Notes: generated by a model from the letters alone, not told the origin. A DNA stretch of 64,000 nucleotides from CAVQMB01 sp963713445 (GCA_963713445.1 CAVQMB010000015.1:66743-130742), one strand, 5' to 3'. Numbered from the stretch's first letter, positions 16,251 to 26,146 are shown. Made by a program: numbers and translations.

Positions 16251-17558
16251 ATGTATCTCAGGATCATACGCACGGGTGCTCGTCTGGCGATCGAGGCAAT
16301 TGCGGTCCGCCCCCTGGCCAACGCGGCGCAGTCACCTCGATGCTGGATCATCGATCTGCAGCAGCTGACAGTGGTGCAGGATGACTCGCTGAGAGGATTG
16401 TTTGGTCCTGGCCGGGCGCTCGGTCCCGCCGTTTTGGTCGATAATGGTTTGGCTGCCACGCCAAGCGTGTGTCGGTTACCTGAGCACTCGATGCACGAGT
16501 ATGGATCGGCCGCGGGCCAGCGGTGGACTCCGGCGGTATCGTTGCGGCCGCCCGACAATACCTTGGTTATGCCAATGAGTGTTGGTTACGCGCACACGCA
16601 ACACCATGTGCCGGTGATATTCGAGCGATCACCAGTTGGTTGGTGCTATGCGCCGGCAGTGATCCAGGAGAGCCCATTGTCGATGCGTGCGCTCGCGTGG
16701 GCAGTGGGCCGGGCCTTGTCGGTTGGGGTCGCTGAGCCTGACCGGCTATCGGCTTGGGGCGCGGCATTTATCGAGCCCCGGATAGCAGTTACCACGGAAT
16801 TCCATCCTCCCGCCGCAGAGTCCGCACGGGCGACCGTGGCGCCGCCAGTTAGGTCGGCGCGATTTGTGCGCACCCCCCGCGTTGATAACGCTGTTACCAC
16901 ACTTCCGGCGGTCGTTGCCTCGCGCGCCCGTTTCCGGCCGGGTGGAAGCATTACGGAAGCGGCCGCGATTGCTCCAGCGTCGCCTTCCGGAGCGGCTTTG
17001 GCCTGCCGTCGCATGCAGTACCAGGCGATGGAGGCATCAATCAGCGTTGCTGGGGAGGTGTCGAACACTGCAGCGCGTTCCGTCACCAGAGTGCAGGCAA
17101 GACCACCACAGGCGCAGTTGACTCACGCTATGGCGGCCGCAGCCGGCGACCAGCGTGCTGTGGCACTGCTGGAGCGGCCTTCGTTGCCCAAGGCGGGTGT
17201 TTTTGCCAGGCGTAGCGCGATCGCATCGGGCCGGAACCGGCCCGCCAGTGTATATGCGCCGCCAGGCGGCGGACAGGATGAATCAGACGTGGACGAAGGC
17301 CACGGTCACATGGTCCGCCCGGACGCGGTTGGTGGCAAGCGGCCGGAGCAAGCCTTCAGTTTCGAGTTCGGTTTGTCCCTGATACGGGATTCCTTCGACA
17401 AACCGCAATACGCCCAGCCGGTCAGTCGTTTCCTGGCTGCGTCGCTGCGCCATATTCTGCGCCGCAAGCTGGCCCGGTTCGAGGACTGGCGGCTGCTGCG
17501 CTCGGAGCGTGTTTTGGCCAGGAGAAAACCCTGGCAGCGGCTGCGCCGGAGCGGTTGA
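16251..17558 (+). CDS. Unrecognised 435-residue protein
   Basis: I do not recognise this gene. A single uninterrupted frame fills the space between alr and the TPR-methyltransferase, and no opposing frame approaches its length. The frame is open even further upstream, inside alr, so the ATG at 16251 is a guess with only a weak purine-rich site before it. The product has no signal peptide or membrane segment. Residues 1-180 include WIIDLQQL and a mixed alpha/beta-like composition with Cys and Trp. Residues 180-340 are rich in Ala, Arg, Ser and Pro and look disordered. The last 60 residues are strongly basic (RHILRRKLARFEDW and RRKPWQRLRR). Synonymous-site GC looks lower than in neighbours. It may be a lineage-specific or horizontally acquired gene, or a spurious long frame. 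Confidence 0.45.
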   Translation: MYLRIIRTGARLAIEAIAVRPLANAAQSPRCWIIDLQQLTVVQDDSLRGLFGPGRALGPAVLVDNGLAATPSVCRLPEHSMHEYGSAAGQRWTPAVSLRPPDNTLVMPMSVGYAHTQHHVPVIFERSPVGWCYAPAVIQESPLSMRALAWAVGRALSVGVAEPDRLSAWGAAFIEPRIAVTTEFHPPAAESARATVAPPVRSARFVRTPRVDNAVTTLPAVVASRARFRPGGSITEAAAIAPASPSGAALACRRMQYQAMEASISVAGEVSNTAARSVTRVQARPPQAQLTHAMAAAAGDQRAVALLERPSLPKAGVFARRSAIASGRNRPASVYAPPGGGQDESDVDEGHGHMVRPDAVGGKRPEQAFSFEFGLSLIRDSFDKPQYAQPVSRFLAASLRHILRRKLARFEDWRLLRSERVLARRKPWQRLRRSG

Positions 17559-17664
17559 GCGATAAGCTGGGCATGATGCTCCTGGTTCACTACTGAGTTC
17601 AAAAAGAAGACCGTAGCATCGCCCTTTATTGGGTAAGTTCACGGGACAAACACGGAGGAACGCG

Positions 17665-19029
17665 GTGACCCAGGAATCGCACCAGAAGCCGGATGCCCAT
17701 AGTAGTGAAAGTGCGGCGTTGACGGTCGATGAGGTTTTTGCTGTTGCGCGTCAACTCCATCGCAACGATAGGCTGGACGAGGCCGAAGAACTCTATCGCC
17801 GTCTGCTGCAGGTTATGCCGGAGCACCCCGATGTGCTCAATCTGTTGGCAATTGTGCGGGTGATGCGCCATGATCTCGATGAGGCAGGAGCCTTGCTGCA
17901 GCGGGCAATCCGGGTCGCCCCGGAATTTGCCGACGCCCATAACAATCTTGGAAACGTGCTGAAACAGCGTGGCCGACTGGAGGAGGCCACTGCAGCTTAT
18001 CGGCGTGCCCTGGAACTCAACCCGGCGCTGGCCGACGCGCACAATAATCTGGCAATCATCGCTGCCAGGACAGGGCGGCTCGACGATGCGGTGACCGCGT
18101 ACCAAAGAGCCATCCATTACAATCCTGCGTTGGTCGACGCGTATTTCAACATGGGTAATCTGCTGGAGAATCTGGGCCGGTTCGATGAGGCTGTGGCGGC
18201 GTTCCGGCATGTCATCACGCAGCAACCGAACAATATCTTCGCCTATCAGAATCTCGGTCGAATCTTGTATGAACAGGGCCGGCATCAGGAAGCCGCTCAA
18301 GTATACCAACACTGGCTGAAGCGTTCGCCGGACAATACTGTGGCGCTGCACATGCTGGCGGCCTGCACCGGTCAGGATGTGCCGGAGCGGGCTACCGACG
18401 ACTATGTCCGCATCGTTTTCGACCGCATGGCCAGCACATTCGATACTCATCTGGTGGATCATCTGCAATACCGCGCACCGCAGTTGGTGAGTGCGGTGAT
18501 GCGGGAGCACTTTGGGGCCGTCAGGGGCACGTTGACGATTCTGGATGCGGGCTGCGGCACCGGCTTATGTGGGCCTCTGCTCAAGCCCTATGCCCGCTCG
18601 CTGGTCGGCGTCGACCTGTCACCCAGTATGCTGCAACAGGCCGGAACACGCGAGCTCTACGATGAGTTGGTAGAAGCCGAGTTGACTGGCTTCCTGGCCA
18701 GCCGGGAGACCACCTACGATGTCGTTGTCAGTGCCGACACACTGTGCTATTTCGGCCGACTTGAAGCCTTCGCACAGGCTTGCGCGCGCGCCCTGCGTCC
18801 GGGTGGGTGGCTGGTGTTTACGGTCGAACGGCTGGCCGATGCAACGGCAACGCCGGGCTTCGTGCTTACCGGGAGCGGCCGTTATGCGCACCACGCCGGC
18901 TATTTGGGCGAGACGCTACTGGCGGCGGGCTTTACGATCGAGGTTGCCGAACAGGCCGACTTGCGCACGGAAGGCGGTCGGCCAGTGGGTGGGCTGGTGA
19001 TAATGGCTGTGAAGCAGTCCAACGACTGA
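17665..19029 (+). CDS. TPR-repeat methyltransferase
   Basis: 454 residues in two parts. Residues about 30-250 are five to six tetratricopeptide repeats (for example AHNNLGNVLKQRGRLEEA and AYQNLGRILYEQGRHQEA). They are followed by a class I SAM-dependent methyltransferase with motif I LDAGCGTGLCG, acidic motif II LVGVDLS, and ALRPGGWLVFTVE. The TPRs probably select a protein partner; the substrate is unknown. The start is the GTG at 17665, 8 nt after GGAGG. The gene converges on tssH with only 31 bp between them, and whether it serves the secretion system is unproven. Confidence 0.85.
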   Translation: MTQESHQKPDAHSSESAALTVDEVFAVARQLHRNDRLDEAEELYRRLLQVMPEHPDVLNLLAIVRVMRHDLDEAGALLQRAIRVAPEFADAHNNLGNVLKQRGRLEEATAAYRRALELNPALADAHNNLAIIAARTGRLDDAVTAYQRAIHYNPALVDAYFNMGNLLENLGRFDEAVAAFRHVITQQPNNIFAYQNLGRILYEQGRHQEAAQVYQHWLKRSPDNTVALHMLAACTGQDVPERATDDYVRIVFDRMASTFDTHLVDHLQYRAPQLVSAVMREHFGAVRGTLTILDAGCGTGLCGPLLKPYARSLVGVDLSPSMLQQAGTRELYDELVEAELTGFLASRETTYDVVVSADTLCYFGRLEAFAQACARALRPGGWLVFTVERLADATATPGFVLTGSGRYAHHAGYLGETLLAAGFTIEVAEQADLRTEGGRPVGGLVIMAVKQSND

Positions 19030-19060
19030 TGTGCCGGTGTCGCTGGCCCGTCACGAACGG

Positions 19061-21814
19061 CTATTCGAATGCATAACCGAAATCGCCGTCTTGTACGCTG
19101 ACCTGCACGCGGCTTACCGGCTTGCCTTCGATCATCCGGGTGAGGAATTCCTGACTGATCTGGGGCAGCACCGTGTTGGTGAGGATGGTGTCGATCATGC
19201 GGCCGCCTGACTCCAACTCGGTGCAGCGACTCACTACCAGCTTGACCACCTCGTCGTCGTATTCGAACGGCACTTTGTGATTGAGCTGTACCCGCTTGGC
19301 GATGCGGCCCAGCTGCAGCCGGGTAATGGTACCGATCATCTCGTCCGATAGCGGGTAGTAGGGGATGACCACCAGCCGGCCCAGCAGGGCGGGCGGGAAT
19401 ACCTTGAGTAAAGGTTCCCGCAGCGCCTTGGCGATACCCTCGGGTTCAGGCATCAGATCCGGGTCCTTGCACATGCTCATGATCAGATCGGTGCCCACAT
19501 TGGTGGTCAGTAGGATCAGGGTGTTCTTGAAGTCGATGTAGCGTCCCTCACCGTCCTCCATCCAGCCTTTGTCAAACACCTGAAAGAATATTTCGTGCAC
19601 GTCCGGGTGGGCCTTCTCCACTTCGTCCAGCAGCACCACGCTGTAAGGTCGCCGGCGCACCGCTTCGGTGAGTATGCCGCCCTCGCCATAGCCGACATAG
19701 CCGGGCGGTGCGCCCTTTAGAGTGGAGACGGTGTGGGCTTCCTGAAACTCGCTCATGTTGATCGCGATGATGTTCTCCTCGCCGCCGTATAGCACCTCGG
19801 CGAGGGCCAGCGCGGTTTCGGTCTTGCCAACACCGGAACTGCCGGCCAGCATAAACACGCCGACCGGCTTGTTGGGGTTGTCCAGGCTAGCGCGCGAGGT
19901 CTGGATGCGGCGGGCGATCATGTCCAGTGCGTGATCCTGGCCGACGATGCGACGCTTGATGATGTTGGCCAGATTAAGCACGGTCTCGACTTCATTGCGC
20001 ACCATGCGGCCGACCGGAATGCCGGTCCAATCGGCCACCACGGAAGCAACGGCCTGGGCGTCGACGCTGGGCAGCATCAGCGGCGTTTCCCCCTGAAGCT
20101 GATGTAGCTGGCTCTGGATATCGCGCAGCCGGGTGAGCAACGCTGCCCGTTGTTCCGTGTTGAGCTCGCTCTCGTCGGAATCGGGTGAGTCATCGGCTTG
20201 TTTGGCAGTGACTTGTCGTGTTGCCTGTTCCAGTCCACTGCCGGTGCCTTCGACCGGACGTGTGTCGCCACGCAGTCTGGCGCGCAGGGCGAGCAGTTCG
20301 TCGACCAGCTGCTTCTCCCGATCCCAACGGGCCTCCAGTGCCTGCAGTCGCGCCTGTTCCTCCGCCATGGCAGAGCGAGCCAGTTTCTCCCGCTCTGTGG
20401 TTTCGACACCGATTGATTGTTCCCTACCGATGATGCCGAGTTCAGTCTCGAGCGCTTCGATCCGGCGTCGACTGTCGTCGACCTCGGCGGGTACCGCGTG
20501 CTGGCTGATGGCTACCCGGGCGCTCGAGGTGTCGAGCAGGCTCACCGCCTTGTCCGGCAGTTGGCGGGCCGGGATGTAGCGGTGGGACAGCCGGGCCGCG
20601 GCTTCCAGCGCCTCATCCAGGATCTGGACTCGGTGATGGCGCTCCATGGTCGACGCCAGGCCGCGCGTCATCAGAATGCATTTCTCCTCACTCGGTTCGT
20701 CGATCTTTACGGTCTGGAAGCGGCGGGTCAGGGCCGGATCCTTTTCGATATGCTTCTTGTATTCGGCCCAGGTGGTGGCGCCGATGGTGCGCAGGGTGCC
20801 GCGGGCCAGGGCGGGTTTGAGCAGGTTCGCGGCGTCACCGGTACCAGCCGCACCTCCGGCGCCGATCAACGTGTGGGTTTCGTCGACGAACAGGATGATG
20901 GGCTTGGCGCTGGACTGCACCTCTTCTATCACTTGTTTGAGGCGTTGTTCGAATTCGCCCTTCATACTGGCACCAGCTTGCAGCAGGCCGACATCGAGGG
21001 CGCGCAGCGAGACCTCACCAAGTGCCGGCGGTACGTCGCCGCGGGCGATACGCTGGGCGAAGCCTTCGACCACAGCGGTTTTGCCGACACCGGCTTCGCC
21101 GACCAGAATCGGGTTGTTCTGACGCCGCCGCATCAAAATATCCACTAGCTGACGAATCTCCTCGTCGCGGCCGACGATCGGGTCGAGCTCGCCGTTGCGG
21201 GCTTGTTCAGTGAGATCGGTGGTGAATTTGTTGAGGGCTTCGTGCTTGCCCATCTGCGCGGGCGCCATGGCACCACTGGCTTCACCGGGTTCACCCGCCC
21301 CACCCACATGGAAGCCGTCCTGAGCGGACAGCTGGTCTTCCGGCGAACCCGACACAACCTCGTCGAAACGCTCGGTCAGGGTGTCCAGTTTGATCTTATT
21401 GAATTCTCGGGATATGCCCGGGAGCACGTTGCGCAGATCCGGAGTCTTGATCAGGCCGACCACGAGGTGGCCGGTGCGGACCTGGGATTCCCCGAACATC
21501 AGGGTGCTGTAGAGCCAGGCCTCCCTGACCGCCTGCTCGATATGCGAGGACAGGTCCGAAATCGAGGTCGAGCCGCGCGGCAGTTTTTCCAGCGCTTCGG
21601 TGATATCACGTGCCAGCCGTGCCGGGTCGATGCTGAACTGCTTGATGATGTGATGCAGGTCGGAATCCTGCAATTGCAGAATCTGATGGATCCAGTGCGC
21701 CAGTTCGACGTAGGGGTTGCCCCGCATCTTGCAGAACACGGTGGCGCTCTCGATGGCGCGGTAAGCAAGGCTGTTCAACTTGCCGAACAGCGCAACCCTG
21801 GAGATTTCCGACAT
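19061..21814 (-). CDS. tssH: T6SS sheath-recycling AAA+ ATPase ClpV
   Basis: 917 residues. The N-domain (about 1-160) differs from ClpB and is the TssC-binding region of ClpV. AAA1 has Walker A GEAGVGKT (239-246), a coiled-coil middle domain follows (about 410-530), and AAA2 has Walker A GSSGVGKT and Walker B VVLLDEVEKAHPDV. ClpV disassembles contracted TssBC sheaths in the cytoplasm. It is the last gene of the minus-strand T6SS arm, with 53 bp between it and tssG, the place clpV1 holds in Pseudomonas HSI-I. No vgrG follows; the next gene converges on it. Confidence 0.95.
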   Translation of the reverse strand: MSEISRVALFGKLNSLAYRAIESATVFCKMRGNPYVELAHWIHQILQLQDSDLHHIIKQFSIDPARLARDITEALEKLPRGSTSISDLSSHIEQAVREAWLYSTLMFGESQVRTGHLVVGLIKTPDLRNVLPGISREFNKIKLDTLTERFDEVVSGSPEDQLSAQDGFHVGGAGEPGEASGAMAPAQMGKHEALNKFTTDLTEQARNGELDPIVGRDEEIRQLVDILMRRRQNNPILVGEAGVGKTAVVEGFAQRIARGDVPPALGEVSLRALDVGLLQAGASMKGEFEQRLKQVIEEVQSSAKPIILFVDETHTLIGAGGAAGTGDAANLLKPALARGTLRTIGATTWAEYKKHIEKDPALTRRFQTVKIDEPSEEKCILMTRGLASTMERHHRVQILDEALEAAARLSHRYIPARQLPDKAVSLLDTSSARVAISQHAVPAEVDDSRRRIEALETELGIIGREQSIGVETTEREKLARSAMAEEQARLQALEARWDREKQLVDELLALRARLRGDTRPVEGTGSGLEQATRQVTAKQADDSPDSDESELNTEQRAALLTRLRDIQSQLHQLQGETPLMLPSVDAQAVASVVADWTGIPVGRMVRNEVETVLNLANIIKRRIVGQDHALDMIARRIQTSRASLDNPNKPVGVFMLAGSSGVGKTETALALAEVLYGGEENIIAINMSEFQEAHTVSTLKGAPPGYVGYGEGGILTEAVRRRPYSVVLLDEVEKAHPDVHEIFFQVFDKGWMEDGEGRYIDFKNTLILLTTNVGTDLIMSMCKDPDLMPEPEGIAKALREPLLKVFPPALLGRLVVIPYYPLSDEMIGTITRLQLGRIAKRVQLNHKVPFEYDDEVVKLVVSRCTELESGGRMIDTILTNTVLPQISQEFLTRMIEGKPVSRVQVSVQDGDFGYAFE

Positions 21815-21867
21815 GTCCGACTCCCCGCGGCCTGGGCCGCATTGATGATCCTATTGCAGTGACGCGG

Positions 21868-22902
21868 TCAACGGGCGACATGAATCTCCGCATTGAGCCG
21901 CAAATCGCCGGCGTCCTGCAGCGGCGGTCCGCTGGCAGCCCAGGTTGTCCAGCCGAGTTGGCCAGCTTCACCCAGTTGCAATGGTGGAATTTCTTCCTTT
22001 TTCAGAATCAGTTGCAGATCCCAGTTCAAGCCGTCGTCGATGTAGCTGCGTACCATGGCGACCAGCCGCCACAGACTGTCGCCACCCGGTAACAGCCGGC
22101 GGTAGTCGCTGTAACCCAGCGGCCCGGCGACGATGCGAAACTTGTGCTGGCAATCCCATACCCGTGACCCGATGACCGTGGTCAGACCCAGGGCGCCGGT
22201 TTCGGGCGAGGCACCCAATCGGGTCATACTGTCTTCACTGAGCGTCAGCCAGTGGCCCACCAACTGTTCGATAGTGATCGGAACCCCAAAGTACTCGGCC
22301 AGCATCGCGCGCAATCCTTCAGCGTGGCGGGTCGGCCCCGCCAGTAAGCCGGCGTAGTGCAGCCGCGCCAGGTCCGGCAGGGCGTCCCGGTTGCGTAGAC
22401 TGGGATCACCAAGACCAAAAGTGGCACCAAGAAATTCGGCGAAGTGGTCCTGCTCCGGGCGGTCATGACTCACCGCGGGCCGGCTTTCCGCCCAGGCCCG
22501 GTAGAACAGAATCAGCAACCGGTGATGAAAGAGGTCGGCAAAACGGCTGAAGGTGGCATCGTCATGGTTGTAAATCCGGTCGTGGGCGAATTCCGTCAGA
22601 TGCAGCGGTAGCGCGCCATTGGGTCCAAACAAACCGAAGAAGTACACTGCCATCCGTGGCGGTTGGTCATGGCCGCCTGTATCGAAATCCGATAGCGTCG
22701 ATGGTGCGAACTGGAGCGACGGTGTCTGCCCCAGGCGGATCGGTTCGTCTGCAGGCCGTTTGCCCGTGCCCAGTCGCGGCTGGTCGGGGAAAGCAGCCTC
22801 TAACCGGCGCAAGGCCTGGAAGAAGTCGTAGCGGTACGGGGCTTCAGCCAGTGCCTGAAGCAGCGCTACAGGATCGGCCGCAGTCCGCTGCGTACCGGCC
22901 AT
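21868..22902 (-). CDS. tssG: T6SS baseplate protein TssG
   Basis: 344 residues. It has the family N-terminus (PYRYDFFQALRRLEAAFPDQPRLG), then LQFAPSTL, then a central FFGLFGPNGALPLHLTEFAHDR block specific to TssG (VasB/ImpH). TssG joins TssE, TssF and TssK in the baseplate wedge. The gene overlaps the end of tssF by 37 bp, suggesting translational coupling, which is common for this pair. Confidence 0.95.
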   Translation of the reverse strand: MAGTQRTAADPVALLQALAEAPYRYDFFQALRRLEAAFPDQPRLGTGKRPADEPIRLGQTPSLQFAPSTLSDFDTGGHDQPPRMAVYFFGLFGPNGALPLHLTEFAHDRIYNHDDATFSRFADLFHHRLLILFYRAWAESRPAVSHDRPEQDHFAEFLGATFGLGDPSLRNRDALPDLARLHYAGLLAGPTRHAEGLRAMLAEYFGVPITIEQLVGHWLTLSEDSMTRLGASPETGALGLTTVIGSRVWDCQHKFRIVAGPLGYSDYRRLLPGGDSLWRLVAMVRSYIDDGLNWDLQLILKKEEIPPLQLGEAGQLGWTTWAASGPPLQDAGDLRLNAEIHVAR

Positions 22903-24746
22903 CGCATGATCTCCCCGCGGCTCTCGCTGCGTATCAGAGTCTGGGTGAAGGTATTGATCGAAACGTAACGCGCGAAGAACCGCTCAAGCACTGCGCCCAG
23001 CAGGAATGCGCCGCTGCCCTCGAATGCCGTCTCGTCCATATCTAGTGTGATTTCAAGCCCGCGCCCGAAAGCGATCGGCCCGGCTACCGGCAGCCGGCGG
23101 GTGACCGGTTGTGCGCTGATGGAGCGCACGCCATCCTCGATCAGCTTGGTGATGGCGCTGTTGCCTGCCGGGCTGTACAGCTTGAGTAATTGCCGCAGGG
23201 CCGCCGCGCCCTGATGGCTGTCGCTATCGGCCAGGCTCAGATAGTTAAGGGTCAGGTGACTGATCAGCTTCCAGGCAATATCGCGCTCAGCGATTGATGG
23301 TCGTGGCCGGGTCGGTCCGGAAAGGCAACGTACTGACGTGACAGGGACACCGGTTTCGACGGTGAAATCGGTGGTACCCTGGCCGAGTGGCATATGGAGC
23401 GGGAGATCGCGGTTGGTGCACAGTGCGGCCAGTGACAACTGGCGGAGCCTGCTACTGTAAGGGGCCTGGCTGGCATCCACCAGGTTGACGAAGACTTCGC
23501 CACCGATATAGCTGGAGCGGGGACCGTGGCGGCGCTGTCCCGATGATATCTGGCGCGGCTCCCGCCGCACTATGTAATAGGCCTGGTGACCGCGCTGGAT
23601 GCCCAGATCGGTCGCCGCATAAAACGGCTCGAATTCCTGTTCATCATCGACTGTGACACCGTGACCGGTGGCGCGCGTCACGCTGTACACCTCGAAGTCG
23701 AGCGGCCGGGTGCGATCCACCACCACATGGTGTTCGGGAAAGCGCTCGCTGAGATTGATCCGGTCGGCCCGCTTGGGGAAAAGATTGATGGCTGGGGTGC
23801 AAAACAGAGCGAGATTGGACCCATCAAGGCCCTGCTCCAGCAGCGGATCACTGGCGTTTAGCGGGATTACCAGGTCGATTTCGCGTCCTTGGCAGCGCTG
23901 CAGGGCTACGCCCAAATCGCCCAGTTCGGTGAACAGGAAGCGCTGCGGAAAGGCAAAGTATTCGGCTAACAGACGGTAACCTTGGAATGACTGACTGGTA
24001 TAGGGCAGCAGGGCTTCATCAGCTTCGAAGCCGCGTTGACGGATGGTTGATCGGGGTAACCGGAGTTGCCAGCTGGCCGGGCGCTCCGCCGGTAGGGCCA
24101 CCACACCCAGGCTGTTGCCGTGCAACTGTTCGTAGAGGCGCATCGGCAGGGCGTCCGGGCCGCGGAGATGGAGCACCAGTTGATGCAATGGCAGTTCCTG
24201 CAGCGTGATTTCGCCAACAGTTTTCAGGCGCAGCCGGATGCCGCTCCGCAGTCCGTCGATCGGGTCGATACCGAGAGCTGTGACCGCCGCCGCTGTGCCC
24301 AGGTATTCGACCTCGCTGATGGCCAGCGGCCACAGCTGCACCGGATGGGCGGTACGGTAGATGCAAGGCGTCTGATCGCCACTGCCCAGAATGCTGCGCA
24401 ATACCGTATGGCGTGCTACTTGGGGGCCGTCGGCCAGGCTCACTTCGCCGAAATCGGGTTGGAACTGGACCACTGCCATGGATGGCGTAGGGGCGAGGTA
24501 ATGCGGGAACACGCATTCCAGCAAATGCTGGGTGAAGCGGGGGAACTCGGCGTCGACTTTGAGCTGAACGCGTGCGGCGAGGAAGGCCACACCCTCCAGT
24601 AGCCGTTCCACGTAAGGATCCGTCACCTCCAGCTGTTCCATGCCGAGTCGCCCGGCGATCTTGGGGAAAGCTTCGGCGAACTCGGCACCCATTTCCCGCA
24701 GGTGGCGCAGTTCCTCGTTGTAATAGCGCAGCAGGCGGGGATCCAC
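22866..24746 (-). CDS. tssF: T6SS baseplate protein TssF
   Basis: 626 residues, normal size. It starts MDPRLLRYYNEELRHLREMGAEFA and continues with FPKIAGRLGM and DPYVERLLEGVAFLAARV, the conserved TssF (VasA/ImpG) opening. PLGQGTTDFTVETGVPV and a C-terminal SRGEIMRWPVRSG end follow. TssF2-TssG forms the trifunctional baseplate wedge around the VgrG hub. It is 11 bp downstream of tssE and overlaps tssG. Confidence 0.95.
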   Translation of the reverse strand: MDPRLLRYYNEELRHLREMGAEFAEAFPKIAGRLGMEQLEVTDPYVERLLEGVAFLAARVQLKVDAEFPRFTQHLLECVFPHYLAPTPSMAVVQFQPDFGEVSLADGPQVARHTVLRSILGSGDQTPCIYRTAHPVQLWPLAISEVEYLGTAAAVTALGIDPIDGLRSGIRLRLKTVGEITLQELPLHQLVLHLRGPDALPMRLYEQLHGNSLGVVALPAERPASWQLRLPRSTIRQRGFEADEALLPYTSQSFQGYRLLAEYFAFPQRFLFTELGDLGVALQRCQGREIDLVIPLNASDPLLEQGLDGSNLALFCTPAINLFPKRADRINLSERFPEHHVVVDRTRPLDFEVYSVTRATGHGVTVDDEQEFEPFYAATDLGIQRGHQAYYIVRREPRQISSGQRRHGPRSSYIGGEVFVNLVDASQAPYSSRLRQLSLAALCTNRDLPLHMPLGQGTTDFTVETGVPVTSVRCLSGPTRPRPSIAERDIAWKLISHLTLNYLSLADSDSHQGAAALRQLLKLYSPAGNSAITKLIEDGVRSISAQPVTRRLPVAGPIAFGRGLEITLDMDETAFEGSGAFLLGAVLERFFARYVSINTFTQTLIRSESRGEIMRWPVRSGLRPIL

Positions 24747-24757
24747 GGCTGCAGACC

Positions 24758-25267
24758 TTAGCGCGGACCCGAGCCTTCGGTAATGCTTACCATACCCAGG
24801 TCGAGATCCATCTCAGTCTTCAGATAGAGCTGTTCCGGCAGGGGCTGTGCCCACAACTCGCCAATAATCTCGAATGTCAGGGCGTTGTGGCTCATGTCCT
24901 CATCGTTGGCGGTCACGTGGATTTCAAGACTGTTGGCCAGGATCCGTGGCTCGAAAGTAAGCACTGCTTGACGAACTTGGCGCTCGAGATCAAGTGGCAG
25001 CGAGTTGGCCACGATATGCCCCGACATTTCCGGTAATCCGAAGTTGAGCACGGAACTCGCTACCTCCGGATAGTTTTCAAGGTCCTGGACCACTCCCAAA
25101 TTCGTGGTGTTGAATAGCCATGCCAGATCCCGGCGCACTGATTCCCGCAACTGACGTAGTCCGAGTACTCGCTTGTCGCGCGATTCCTGCTGCTGCTCGG
25201 GTTCATCGTCAGTGAGCCGGTCCAGCAGTGACGGCTGAAGTCGTTCCTGTGGTGTGAGCTCAGCCAT
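24758..25267 (-). CDS. tssE: T6SS baseplate protein TssE (gp25-like)
   Basis: 169 residues of the gp25/TssE lysozyme-related fold, including SVRRDLAWLFNTTNLG, YPEVASSVLNFGLPEMSG, and the C-terminal FEIIGELWAQPLPEQLYLKTEMDL-type end. It nucleates sheath assembly at the baseplate and is not expected to be a lysozyme. The start overlaps the tagJ stop region by 8 bp. Confidence 0.93.
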   Translation of the reverse strand: MAELTPQERLQPSLLDRLTDDEPEQQQESRDKRVLGLRQLRESVRRDLAWLFNTTNLGVVQDLENYPEVASSVLNFGLPEMSGHIVANSLPLDLERQVRQAVLTFEPRILANSLEIHVTANDEDMSHNALTFEIIGELWAQPLPEQLYLKTEMDLDLGMVSITEGSGPR

Positions 25268-26075
25268 CGGTTGGTGCCGTTTCCATCAACGTATCCAGTA
25301 CGATGGAGCGCGTATCCAGCAGGGCATAATCCGCGTCATCGGTGGCCAGCAACCGCTGCCCCAGACCGATTTGCAGATCATCGCCAATATCGTGCCATTC
25401 CGTTTTGCGTGCCAGTTTCAGAGCGCTGTCATCATGCTGTTCGGTGGCCGGATAACGGGTCGGGATCAAACCTACCGTTGCGCCACCGTTGGCCCAGGTG
25501 AACTGGGCGGCCGTCCAGACCATATCGCGTAGGTCGCTGGGTGCCTCCAGCTCGATTCGGTGGATGTTATGAAACGGTATCCAGTAGTAGCGGCCGTTAA
25601 CAATGGCTTCAAGTACCGGCCCAAGCCGAGGGTCGGCATCGGCCAGCCATTGGAACGGGCGTCCATCGATGGTGCCACTGGTCGTGGGAGCGGTTTCCAG
25701 CGCTTGAGCGCGCAGATCGCCGGCTTGCGCGTAGTCGCCGCTGGCAAACGGTTGCTGGGCCTGAATGAGCAGTGCCAGCCACTGTTCCGGTTCGCCGAAC
25801 ACCAGAGGGGAGCGCTGTCCCGAAAATACCTGGGCACGCAATTGCTCGCACTGCAGGGCTTCGCGATACGTTTGCACCATTGGCAACGTGCTGGAATCCA
25901 GCTCACCGGCTACGTTGAGCTGATTCAATGCCCGCTCCCACTGACCGAGCACCGCTAGGAGCTGAAACAGGAACACTCGCAACTTGGCATCAGCCGGTCG
26001 TTGTCGCACCTGTTGCTGCAGCTCGCTGAGGGCGCGATCCAGCTGGCCTTGCTGCAGACTTTGCTCGGCACTCAT
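25260..26075 (-). CDS. tagJ: T6SS accessory protein TagJ (ImpE/SciE family)
   Basis: 271 residues. The N-terminal helical repeat region (AEQSLQQGQLDRALSELQQQVRQRPAD-type TPR) is followed by the SciE/ImpE domain with GRYYWIPFHNIHRIELEAPSDLRDMVWTAAQ and FTWANGGATVGLIPTRYP. In Pseudomonas HSI-I, TagJ binds the sheath protein TssB and may help ClpV recruitment. It sits between hcp and tssE exactly as in HSI-I, which marks this as that T6SS subtype. Confidence 0.92.
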   Translation of the reverse strand: MSAEQSLQQGQLDRALSELQQQVRQRPADAKLRVFLFQLLAVLGQWERALNQLNVAGELDSSTLPMVQTYREALQCEQLRAQVFSGQRSPLVFGEPEQWLALLIQAQQPFASGDYAQAGDLRAQALETAPTTSGTIDGRPFQWLADADPRLGPVLEAIVNGRYYWIPFHNIHRIELEAPSDLRDMVWTAAQFTWANGGATVGLIPTRYPATEQHDDSALKLARKTEWHDIGDDLQIGLGQRLLATDDADYALLDTRSIVLDTLMETAPTDG

Positions 26076-26146
26076 TGGGTGCTGTCCTCGTTAGAGTGGC
26101 AATAAACCGTGCCCGGCTTTCACCGGGCACGGTGCTGGTTGTTGCA

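Noticed and set aside
17626..18510. 294-codon frame antisense to the TPR-methyltransferase
   Set aside because: Shadow of repeat-rich coding sequence; the plus strand has TPR and SAM motifs.
20417..21148. 243-codon frame antisense to tssH
   Set aside because: Falls inside a full-length ClpV with both Walker motifs.
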